Source of the DNA: Mixophyes australis
Taxonomy: Eukaryota > Chordata > Amphibia > Anura > Limnodynastidae
Length of the DNA: 64,000 bases
Assembly (NCBI GenBank): GCA_036250195.1
Contig: JAVHZZ010000001.1
Location: 379,574,907 to 379,638,906 of the forward strand
Direction of reading: 5' to 3'
Numbering within the stretch: the stretch's first letter is position 1; each line of letters starts with the position of its first letter. The notes beneath the pieces are model-generated. The model saw only the letters and a list, made by a program, of their open reading frames with translations. It had not been told where the DNA came from and made no database searches. This document shows positions 36,585 through 46,251 of this stretch, piece by piece. The position numbers were made by a program, and so were the translations under genes.

Positions 36585-37570
36585 GACAAAGGGTTATTGG
36601 CAAGTTCCCCTGACTTCCACGGCCAAGCCAAAGACTGCATTTTCCACCCACCCCTGATCTGATGGTCTCTATCAATATAAAGTCCTACCCTTTGGGTTGC
36701 ATGGGGCACCTGCCACCTTCCAAAGGGCCATGAATAAATTGCTACAACCTCACACAGCTTATGCAGCCGCTTACTTGGACGATATAGTGATTTATACCCC
36801 AGACTGGGGATCACATTTAGCCAAAGTTGAGGCAGTCTTAGCTTCATTAAGGTCAGCAGCGTTAACAGCTAACCCAGAGAAATGTGCCATAGCCATGAGA
36901 GAAGCCAAATATTTGGGGTACATTGTTGGTCGAGGGCATGTAAAACCCCAGCTAGACAAAGTGGAGGCAGTCAAAAATTGGGCAAGACCAGAAAAAAAGT
37001 CGCAGTTAAGAACCTTTTTAGGCTTAGTAGGTTACTATAGGCGGTTTGTAAGCCACTTCGCCACTAGAGCTACTCCACTTACGGACATGCTAAAAAAAAG
37101 TTGTCCAGATAGATTAACCTGGTCTGACTCTGCAGAAACCGCCTGGTCTGATCTTCGGTTAGCTCTTTGTTCCTCTCCAGTTCTACAAGCACCGGATTTT
37201 ACCCGAAGGTTCTTCCTCCAAACTGATGCTTCTGGTGTTGGCTTAGGTGCAGTCTTGTCACAGGAGAAGAATGGAGTAGAAAATCCTGTCCTGTACCTAA
37301 GTCGTAAGTTGCTTCCAAGGGAACAAAAATATGCCACTGTGGAGAAAGAATGTCTCGCCATAAAATGGGCTACAGAAGCTCTGCGCTATTATCTCCTAGG
37401 CAGAGAGTTCACCTTAATAACAGATCATGCACCATTGAGTTGGATGCAGAACAACCGGGAGGTAAATGCCAAGGTAACCCGCTGGTTCTTGGCACTGTAA
37501 CCTTTCAAGTCCTCAGTAGAACATAGACCTGGGATTCTGTACAAGAATGCAGATGCATTGTCACGAAAAT
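36585..37570 (+). pseudogene. pol: Reverse transcriptase (N-terminally deleted) and RNase H
   Basis: The RT begins abruptly with KGYWQVPLTSTAKPKTAF at about 36590, which in intact relatives lies mid-palm, so the fingers and first catalytic Asp region are missing. A TGA at 36655 interrupts the frame. From 36664 it is open: YKVLPFGLHGAPATFQR, the catalytic YLDD (36772-36783), LGYIVGRGHVKP and FLGLVGYYRRFV. RNase H follows with LQTDASGVGLGAVLSQ, EKECLAIKWA and LITDHAPLSWMQ, carrying the Asp/Glu/Asp residues. A TAA at 37498 truncates it, but EHRPG and NADALSRKY continue in frame to about 37570. There is no real ATG; it would have been part of a polyprotein. Confidence 0.9.
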
Positions 37571-37610
37571 ATGCGCTCCTCGCGAAGTCCGCGTCCCCCT
37601 ACTTGGAGAC

Positions 37611-37626
37611 GCTAGGGGGAGGGATA
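37611..37626 (+). promoter_or_regulatory. Polypurine tract
   Basis: The purine-rich run AGGGGGAGGGA immediately upstream of the 3' LTR start is the expected primer site for plus-strand DNA synthesis. Confidence 0.75.
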
Positions 37627-38099
37627 TGTAACAAAGGGAGGCATTTATCTGACAAGATGCAAAGAAAACATACAAGCAGAATAAAACATTGGCACAGTTA
37701 TGCACCTAGATTGAGGTTAAACCAGGTAAAGACTTATGTATAGTTTAAAGTTTGGTTAACTTACATAATTAGAAAGCTCCTTCCTCTCAGCAATTGTCTG
37801 TTTGTGCAAACAGAGCCAGTGATAGGCGTTACCTCTTAAAGAGAAGGTGGGTGTGTCACCTGTTCATCAAGCTAAGGCTGGGGGAGGAGTATCAGGTATA
37901 AAAGCTTGTTTGTATCATTTGTTCAGGGAGACCAACGCTGGGGAAGCTGGCTGGTCTTGAGAGAGATTGTCTATGTCTAGCTAGCGTTTAGGGTCTCCAT
38001 ATCTGCTGTGAAATTCATATGGTGTCAAATACATTTTAAACCATCCTGACAATAAAGCTGCATAAAAAGAAGAAGTTGTTTGCATGTGCTTCAGCAGTA
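37627..38099 (+). repeat. 3' LTR
   Basis: It starts TGTAACAAAGGGAGG and matches the 5' LTR throughout, with TATAAAA and AATAAA conserved. It lacks the short insertion of the 5' copy and has GCTGGGGGAGG where the 5' copy has GCTGGAGG. Downstream sequence (CGGGCTCTTGCCACA, then AT repeats) shows no duplication of the bases before the 5' LTR. Confidence 0.9.
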
Positions 38100-38109
38100 A
38101 CGGGCTCTT

Positions 38110-38180
38110 GCCACAATATATATATATGTATACATATACTTATATAAATATATATATGTATATATATAAATATATATATA

Positions 38181-38221
<41 letters not shown>
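38110..38221. repeat. Impure (AT)n microsatellite
   Basis: About 110 bases of AT-rich repeat with TATGTATA interruptions, just after the 3' LTR. Confidence 0.9.
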
Positions 38222-38223
<2 letters not shown>

Positions 38224-39537
38224 CTATGTTTTAATTTCTCTTTATGGGAACATTTTTCTTTTGTTTTCTTTTGTATCTAGGCTTAACAAGTTGATTAGAG
38301 AGGAATAGGTTCTTTGCTAGTTCTCTGCAGACAAGGCAAAAATGATTGCCAGTTTCACTAAGGATTGTCCTTTGCCAGCATTAGACAGATAGAGGGATTA
38401 GAATTTTTTTCCTATCTTTCCTTTAAGCGGTTTGTCCTAGCTGCTCTCATACTGCAAGGAGAATTTCATCACTGCTACATTATCTTTCGACATTCTGGTT
38501 GCAACAGTTCACAAATCACAAAATACATTATTTACAAATAACATTATTTGACTGCCACATTAGCAATACCTGATATTTCTTTATTATTCATATCCTATTC
38601 TAATGTTGACCTTTAAATAAGTATATTGTAATTTACATATTATAGTGAACAATTTTTATACTTTGTCATTAAATTTGAACTTTTATTAAATGTTGACTAA
38701 TTTGATGTACTCAGAGGCATAGTCTATATAATAATAAGCATTACATGCTGGCAGGAAGTGCAAACTGTCAAATCTTTTGGCAGTACATATGTGAGATATA
38801 TCCTTACTAGTTTCTTATGTACAAAATCTAGGTAGCTGATTTATTTTAAGGCAAAATATAAAATTCCTGTGTATTAGAAAACCGATCCATTTGTATGCAA
38901 TATACATTTGCATTTTCTCCTTCAAAGTCAAATCAAAATAGCTGCAGTCAGAAAGGAGGTTTATTTCAGATGGCATAATTTATGTGTATGTTAATAAACT
39001 ATGTTGAAGTGTTAGAAATGTGTTAAAATAAAAATAAAATAGAACTTTATAAGCAGAGTCATGTATAAGGACAGCTGGCATATATATAGAGAGAAATAAA
39101 ACCAAATTGCGCTCTCTGTCTCTCTATCTGTGTGTTTGTATCACAATTCCTTATTTACCAAAACTAGAATGTGACTTTGTACATATTAAAATGATAATTA
39201 TAATAACATATATCAGTAAAACCAAACCATAAAGTTCAGTGCAAATATAAATTCTAATAACTGCTTCAATCTAATATTGTTGCTTATAAGGTTCAGTAAA
39301 GGACATGCAAAAATGAAACACAGCAGCACACGTGTTAAGATGGTTGTGTCTGTTGGGAATGGAAAAGTTTATATCTTTTGATAGGAGGAGCCGGGTGAAT
39401 TGAGGCGTTCCTATATAAAGATCGGGTGGGTGCTTTTATGTGTCTCAAACTGCACCCACAATCAAAGACAAGAATTTGTATAGCAGCAGAAGATATTTAA
39501 GTAAGATTCAAGAGGTGGGGATCACACATTTAGTTAA
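38222..39537. other. AT-rich non-coding stretch
   Basis: No gene or recognisable element. Confidence 0.4.
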
Positions 39538-39545
39538 CATTAGTG

Positions 39546-39823
39546 CATACTTACCTACTTTCAGTAGGCGACGTCCGGGAGAGGGGCGTGACTAATGGAC
39601 AGTAGGGGGCGGGTTACCTCGAATCGCGTCCTTTTGGTCCCCACGAGTAAAATGACGCTTTATCACAGGGGGCGGGGCCAAAATAACGCGATTCTTGGTG
39701 AATCGCGTCATTTTGACAAGGGAGTCCCAGGATGCGGGAGAAATGCTAGCTCTCGCGGGAGCCCCGGAGACTGACCCGAATTTCAGGAGTCTCCCGGACT
39801 TTCCGGGAGAGTTGGCAAGTATG
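39546..39823. mobile_element. hAT-type MITE with perfect 8-bp duplication
   Basis: The 278-bp GC-rich unit begins CATACTTACCTAC and ends GTTGGCAAGTATG, its inverted counterpart. CATTAGTG flanks both sides (39538-39545 and 39824-39831), a perfect 8-bp target-site duplication typical of hAT transposons. Internal inverted blocks include GTCCGGGAGAG with its complement near 39795-39812 and AATCGCGTC with GACGCGATT-like segments. No coding capacity. Confidence 0.85.
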
Positions 39824-39831
39824 CATTAGTG

Positions 39832-40729
39832 GGTGGCTGCAGAGCCTTTTTCTCAAAGCAGAAGGACTTTGTTTTTTTATGGGTGCTCAAGAGTTGTGTT
39901 GCTTCTTTCAATAGGACAACTTTATTTACAATCAAGACACATTTAATATGGGTAAGCCCATTTATTTGTGCACAAATTCCAAAGTAATAAACATATATTG
40001 AATAACATAAGTGTGATGTGTTGTAAAGATGTCTTAGTTGTTCCTTTAATTTCGTGATCATTTTAGCTCAAGAGAGCAGTATTTTAGGAGACAAGTATAA
40101 AAGTTTAACTTAATGAAGCGGATGTTATTAAAGGGGTGGCAGGTAGTCTGATTCACAATCCTGCAAACTTAGAGACAGAGTTGGGATCAGTGACATTTAC
40201 ATGCAAAAATGACATTGCACATCTTTAAGTATGTTTTGATACGACTACATTAAAGATAAGCCAGGCATCTTCATGAACTTGATGATGAGAGAGTTGAAAT
40301 ATGAAAAATAAATAATCATGCCCCCTTCCAAGTGTAAGCTGCATATTAACCAGCCCAGGCTATGAGCGCTGGTTTATATGTAAGGAGAAATAAAGAAGAG
40401 AAAATAGGGGATGTGGGGGAATGGTGGAATGCCTCACCTCCTCCCCTCCTGGTGTGTCTCTTCTGGGTCCTAGTGTTGGGGTCAAACATTCAGCCACCAG
40501 GAGGTGTGACTAACACTGTCAAAGGGGGCATTACATATAAAAAAATGTTTAATTTCAAATAGGTATACTTTGTGCTTTAATCAGGCCGAAAACAGCACCC
40601 CCAATGATTAATGTTGTTTAAAAGAACTACACAAGCCTATAATATTGTTATATTGATAATACCTGAAAGTGGAGACCTTTCTGTGAAACAGGAATGCCTG
40701 TTGGGTGCATCCTGTTATGGGTGGTCCAG
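39832..40729. other. Non-coding stretch
   Basis: No gene recognised. Confidence 0.4.
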
Positions 40730-41503
40730 GACCATAATTCCCTTCTTTTTGGTCTTCCCAAAATTGAGCCCCTGCAATCTATTTTGCATATAGCAGCTAG
40801 ATTGATTTTCCTTGCAAATTGTTTTTTGTCTGCTGAGTCACTCTGTCAGTCTCTACATTGGTTGCCTGTTTTTCAATGAACACAATATAAATTTCTTCAA
40901 CTAACATACAAGGCTATCAACACAATTGCACCGACATACATCTCCTTGTCTCAAAATATCTCTCGACTCCCGTTCTGCACAAGATCTGCGTCTCACTTCC
41001 ACTCTCATCAATTCCTCCCATTCTCGGTTACAGGAATTTTTTTGGGCTGCACCCACTTTATGGAATTCACTCACTCGAACCACAAGACTTTCCTCTAGTC
41101 TTCAAACCTTCAAGTGTTCTCTGAAAACCCACCTCTCCAGACAAGCTTATAATATTCCTCTACCTCTTAATCTCCCTAGCTTACCCTGTTAACACCCTCT
41201 ATACAGCTAACACAAGACAACAACCCTCTGACCAACATAGTTGTGTGACTGAGCATACAGCCCACTAAATACTTTGTATCCTTTGCAATCTAACTAGTAC
41301 TGGGCAAATATTCAATATGATGTAGCACTTACCCTTGTGTAACCATCAAACCATTTTTCCATAGATTGTAAGCTTGCGAGCAGATCTTCTTACCTCTACG
41401 TATGTATGTATTACCCAGTATTGTTTTATTACTGTTTTTTCCCATTTGTAAAGCACTATGGAATCTGCTGGCTTTATAGGAATAAATGATGATGATGATG
41501 ATG
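40730..41503 (+). pseudogene. L2-type LINE, 3' end
   Basis: A 5'-truncated LINE fragment. Coding remnants include LQSILHIAARLIFLANCF (about 40773-40826), then the C-terminal block APTLWNSLTRTTRLSSSLQT and KCSLKTHLSRQAYN (about 41050-41155), similar to the C-terminal end of L2/CR1-group ORF2 proteins. The 3' untranslated region ends with AAGCACTATGGAATCTGCTG, then CTTTATAGGAATAAATGA and a (TGA)n tail (to about 41503), as expected for L2. The nucleotide sequence closely matches the minus-strand element at 54766-55490. Stops and frameshifts are present. The tail resembles that of the SINE in this window. Confidence 0.85.
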
Positions 41504-41950
41504 ACCAGATACAATTTGCCATGGTTGCCCTTTAGCATAACTAAATAATGATTGAGTCAAATGTCATATTATCAGTTTCAGTTCTAATATTAAGATATCT
41601 AAAGTCGAGTGACCATCTGCTTTTTATACTGATATTTGAACAGCAGCAAATAAATATTTCATTGTGGTTCAAATGTGGTATACCAGAAGGGTTCGGTACA
41701 CTCACTTTTCTCATGTTTGACAAAAATGGAACTGCAGAAACTGAAATGGTCATGGTTACAAAACAGTTCAAATACATATTGATGAGTACTATAAGCAAAC
41801 TTCAAAGGGTTTGCTAATTTAATAAATTAGAGACCAGTGAGTCACCTATAATCCAACAAATGACAAATATGATTGATTCATGTAGCACACGTTTAGATTT
41901 TTCTGTTAATGTCTACCCTGAATATCTATTTTCTGGCCACAGACTTGGTT
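41504..41950. other. Non-coding stretch
   Basis: The 89-codon plus-strand frame (41548-41817) and its minus-strand shadow show no motif I recognise. Confidence 0.4.
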
Positions 41951-41956
41951 CTATCA

Positions 41957-42015
<59 letters not shown>
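41951..42015. repeat. (CTAT)n microsatellite
   Basis: About 15 tetranucleotide units, same motif as 9339-9399. Confidence 0.95.
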
Positions 42016-43235
42016 AGAGATTGTGTAACTCATTTCATTCTCAGATACACTTCAAATATAACCGTAAATCATTTAATTTGAAACTGTTTCTTTTTACTGT
42101 ATTGTCATAAAACTGTGAGGCTATTGCCTTTCTGCAACTGTAGCATCTGCTAAGAGGTGCTCCAGCCTCTTGAAACTCATTAAGATATACTTGAGTTTGA
42201 CAATGAGATGAGAACATCTGTCAGGCTTGGCCAAGATTTCAATCATTTTGGATATTGCTTTGTCACTTTGCTAAAACAGCTTAATAAATGAGCTTGATGC
42301 TGTCAGAGTGTAAAAAAGTAAATTGTAATTGTTGTGCTGTCATTTTCTCTCAGTGTAAATATGAGTTAAACAAATATGTTGTTTTTTGCCTTTTTTTAAA
42401 TCCTCGGTGCTGAAGTTGTTCAGTATATTTTCATAAATCGCAATTCTTCATTTGTAGAAAATTAAATAGATTAATTAATATATACACATACAGATGGTGC
42501 GTATTTGTTTTAGGCAAATATGATCCAGAACTTCCTGAAGTAAAGCAAATTGTACAAAACCTTCTCTGCCAACTCACATACTTGTTTGTGAATGTTGCAG
42601 ATTAAAGGTAGGTGGCAAATTGAATCACACTGTCAAATATCTAAAGTCAATATACTCCATCTGTACAGTACTGTATGAGAATTAAAGCATTATTTTAAAA
42701 CCAAAAAATATACATATATAAAATGTATCCAACATATATTGTAGTATATCAAGAGCAACTACTCCAACATAAAAAGCATAAAAAATACCTTTGCTCTATA
42801 TTGTGGTATTGTGTTTTGCTCTTACTATCTAAAGTATAATTGGCAGAACTATTAGCTTTCTTTTTTTCCTCTTGCTTCACAGGGCCAGATCTAGCAGATA
42901 GAACAGTAAAATGGTGACCTTCACACCAGTTATTCCGCCATTATAGCAAAGCTTTTAGTCATATCCTTGTTCCTTTATTTAAGTGGAAATGTAGAAGTGG
43001 CAGTATGAAATATGTAAAGTGAATGGAGTTTGATAGGTTTACAATGAAGGCAGTAGGAGAAGTGGCAGTATGGCAATCCACCATATACACCCTCACTGAC
43101 TGTACTCTGATATGTCCAATATTGCTACAGTTAGTGGCCATAGAAAAAGTGCAAGAGATCAGACCAGAAAAGTTACAAACATTGGACAAAGTAGTACAAA
43201 ACCAACAGATGAAAATTGAGGTCAAAGCATTCACT
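42016..43235. other. AT-rich non-coding stretch
   Basis: The 78-codon plus-strand frame at 43023-43259 is unrecognised. Confidence 0.4.
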
Positions 43236-44093
43236 AATGTCAGGACATGCAGCAAGTAACAATGGTCAAGAACTAATCACATACCGGGCCAACCGATCAC
43301 TCGGTTGAGTCCCGGACTACTTACCTGAGGGGTCTCCTGGTCCAGTTCCCTGTCTGTAGAACACCGCAGGCTCCTCTCTCCTGCGCCATCTTGCTTCTGG
43401 TCCTTTAGCAGCTCCTATCCTTTCCTATTGGTTGGCGCCCTGCATTGGTTGCATTATTTAAGGACACCAGTTTCATTCATTCACTGCCAGATCTTTGAGT
43501 CTTCCTTCCTGTGTGGATGTGTTTCTCCTGGCTCCAGGAATCCCAACAGTTCCTGAATTTCTGCCGCAGTCCAGTGTACTCTGAAATTCCTGTTACAGTA
43601 CTCTCTACAATTGTTGAAGGTCTGCCACACACCGCTATACCATCCTTGATCCAGTACCAGTGCCAACCAGCATCCCTGGACCTATGTATACAGCCTGCCG
43701 CAGTTCCTTGTACTCTTCAGTCCTCGCTACAGTACTTTCAACAAATACCTAAACCACCGCCATATGCTGTCATACTATTTCTGATCCAGTACATGTGTTC
43801 ATCCATATATCTGGACCTAAGTATACAGCCTGCTACAGTTTCTTGTGCGCCATCAGTCCTCCGGTATTCTAATTTATGCATCTGGCCTTGATCTCAGTAG
43901 TAGTTCCCCACTAGATCACGCCTAATACCTGTTAGGAGGACCACAACCTGCGCATTGGAAACTGCCATGCCCATATCCCCTTGCAAGGGTCACTGGTGAA
44001 TACCTTCAGAGTCGTTAGTCTCTGCACCTCTCTAACTGGCAGTGCTAAACTAGGCTAGTCTAAAGGGTCCTCTGATCCCAGTATAGTGACAGG
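43236..44093 (+). mobile_element. Probable decayed LTR (gypsy/ERV type)
   Basis: The segment runs from TGTCAGGACATG to ATAGTGACA, giving the TG...CA and TGTCA/TGACA ends of an LTR. It is C/T-rich, with CTATTGGTTGGCG followed by an ATTATTTAAGG TATA-like box near 43445-43456, as in promoters of many amphibian gypsy LTRs. The family is inferred from composition and landmarks only, and no target-site duplication is visible, so the edges are tentative. A 126-codon frame at 43511-43891 lies inside it and is unlikely to be a gene. Confidence 0.45.
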
Positions 44094-45173
44094 AACAAAG
44101 CAAAGGTATATAGCAGTTAATTGAATAAGCCAGTAGCATCCAGGATAGCAATCAAAATCCTATAATGAGCAGCTTAATTATGCCAGACTTTTATAGGCAC
44201 ACGGAATGAGCATATGCCTGCCTTGCTATCCATGCGCTTTCAAAACTTATTATCTAAAAAGGAGTTGGCCACAAGCATGTCTTAGACACCAGGCAGGTAA
44301 GTATCATGCACATTATCTGTCTGAACTATTGAGGGAGATGGTCACATCTGTACTAATTGCAGAAACTTTGTAATATTGTGAGTTCAAACACAGCCAGTGG
44401 TGCAACATAGCTTTCCTTTAAATCGATTTTCTTTAGCGCTAGGCTACACAGGTGATCTCGATGAGTGATCAGACACATGGAATAGCAAGTCAAAATTCCA
44501 TGAGATTAGTCTTGTGTCTATGCAGACATCTAAATCAAGTGAGTGTAGAAGAAACTACAAAGCTTTCTAACAAACTATTTATATAAAATATGTATACATT
44601 ATCTGATATGTTTAATGATTCATATTAGAAATCAGTCAAAATTTTTAAACACACAGTCACGAAAATAAATATAAGAGGGTGTTTCTTTGGTGCAACTTCT
44701 GGTGTTGTGTCCTGTTGTATTGTGGTTGTGTCGCTTTGGTTTTATTGGTGTGGGGAAGACAATGTGGGGGTGGGGGGCGGTGGGAGAGAAAGCATGACAG
44801 CTGTACAAGTTGTTACTTGGGGCTTACCTTATCTTGTCTGTTGTGTGTCATTTTCTTTTTACTTATGGGTGCTTTGGGTTCTTTTATGTTCTTTGTTGTT
44901 TTTTACTGTCTCTTGTTTCTTTTGGCTGCACCCCGGAAACATCCCCTTATAATACAGTACCCACAGGACCAGAACCCCTGTAAAACTGTAGCGGCAGCAA
45001 CCACAAGACCAACATAAAACAAACGCAGATGTCCAAGGAAATCCCATTTCATAGGGATCAGCACCACCCCTAAAGAAAATAAATATAGTTATATACTAAC
45101 ATTAAAGAAGCCTTTCTGGTACACAAATGTGTTTACTAGACACATGCATCCCTATGAAAGTCTCACCAATGCA
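44094..45173. other. Non-coding stretch
   Basis: 44680-44930 is G/T-rich and gives hydrophobic overlapping frames on the plus strand without a recognisable motif. Confidence 0.35.
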
Positions 45174-45420
45174 TTATAAAAACATGGAACTTGACAGCAG
45201 ATAAGAACGACTTGGCCCATCTGGTCTGCCATATTTAATCCTGGTAAGGATATCCTTATGTATATCCCATGCATGTTTAAATTGCTCTACCTCCTCTGAT
45301 GGGAAGCTATTCCACTTATCCACTACCCTTTCTGTGAAGTAATTTTTCCTTAAATTTCCTCTGAACCTACTTCCCTCCAGTTTCAATGCATGTCCTCGTA
45401 TCCTCATTATATATTCCTGC
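45174..45420 (-). pseudogene. LINE-like ORF C-terminal fragment (CR1-like)
   Basis: The minus-strand frame (45407-45174) reads RGHALKLEGSRFRGNLRKNY, then FTERVVDKWNSFPSEEVEQF, similar in pattern to the C-terminal end of CR1-type LINE ORF2 (basic block, WNSLP-like block). It continues to RPDGPSRSYLLSSS, a sequence common in amphibian interspersed repeats. No RT domain is attached, so it is a short 3' remnant. Alternative: another repeat family carrying a borrowed LINE 3' end. Confidence 0.5.
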
Positions 45421-46079
45421 CAACAGTACTCATGAAATAATATCCTCCAGTTGTATGTAACACTCTAACACACCCTTTAGCAAATTTAATACTTATTTAA
45501 TTCCTTGCTATGGAGCTGCAGTAATAACATCATGGTTACTACAAATAAACTACCATCACTGCTGCTTGGAAATACTTTATTCTCAGTGGGGTTGTTTGTT
45601 ACCTTGAATTACTTTTTGGCAACTTAATTTTAGCTAATTAGAAACATAATTTTTTGATACATTGTATTACTCCTGATAGTAAATAAACTCTCTAAAAATG
45701 TATTTAATGTACATTTTAATACCCAATTTAGGAAAATTAGGGACAATAAATCTTAAATTTCTGTAATTCTTTGAAGAACCAAGCATGATGAAATTGTTTC
45801 TAACAAGCATTCAATTAAGGTGGAATCCAGATTGCTACTATAAATCATCTTGTTTCACTATCATGCTAAAAAGTACAACACACAGCTTGAATAAAATACC
45901 TTAGATCAATACACAACAGCTGTAAATCCACCAAATAAACTATTGTATAGGCACAAGAATGGAAAAATTGATGTGTTTGCAGAAAATTCTAAAATAAATG
46001 TGATAAAACTCATTTATTGCAGAAATGGATATTAGCACATCCTAATTTCTTCATGTAGTAGTTCACATTCTGGCAATAT
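45421..46079. other. AT-rich non-coding stretch
   Basis: No gene recognised. Confidence 0.4.
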
Positions 46080-46087
46080 ATTGCACA

Positions 46088-46243
46088 AAGTGGCGGAACT
46101 ACCATTGGTGCAGCAGGTGCAGTGCACCTGGGCCCAGGGCAAATATTTGGCCTGCTGCATGGCAGATGCATAGGGTCGAGGGCCCGGTACCCTCCACCCC
46201 ACCTCCCTGCACTGGGGCCCACAGCTTGCTAGTTCCGTCTCTG
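46088..46243. mobile_element. Short hAT-type MITE with perfect 8-bp duplication
   Basis: The 156-bp unit starts AAGTGGCGGAACTACC and ends CTAGTTCCGTCTCTG, inverted counterparts close to the common hAT end CAGTGGCGGAACTA. ATTGCACA flanks it on both sides (46080-46087 and 46244-46251). The GC-rich interior contains GTGCAGTGCACCTGGGCCC-like palindromic blocks. No coding capacity. Confidence 0.85.
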
Positions 46244-46251
46244 ATTGCACA

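Larger units (their letters stand above)
33488..38099 (+). mobile_element. Gmr1-like Ty3/gypsy LTR retrotransposon, defective
   Basis: Two similar LTRs (33488-33968 and 37627-38099) flank about 3.66 kb of coding remnants, all on the plus strand: capsid with a SCAN-like segment, CCHC knuckle, aspartic protease, integrase, then RT and RNase H. Ordinary Ty3/gypsy elements place integrase last; integrase before RT is the hallmark of the Gmr1 lineage first found in cod. The RT and RNase H sequences are clearly Ty3/gypsy type, so this is not a copia element. The copy is dead: at least four frameshifts (about 34280, 34600, 35842, 35950), loss of the N-terminal half of RT at about 36585, and stops at 36655 and 37498. 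No target-site duplication is visible. Confidence 0.9.

Noticed and set aside
33488..38099. Ty1/copia element, based on integrase preceding RT
   Set aside because: RT and RNase H motifs and the HHCC integrase are Ty3/gypsy in type; Gmr1-like order explains the layout.
44679..45017. 112-codon hydrophobic plus-strand frame (membrane-protein-like)
   Set aside because: Arises from G/T-rich DNA, overlaps similar frames in other phases, and has no recognisable family.
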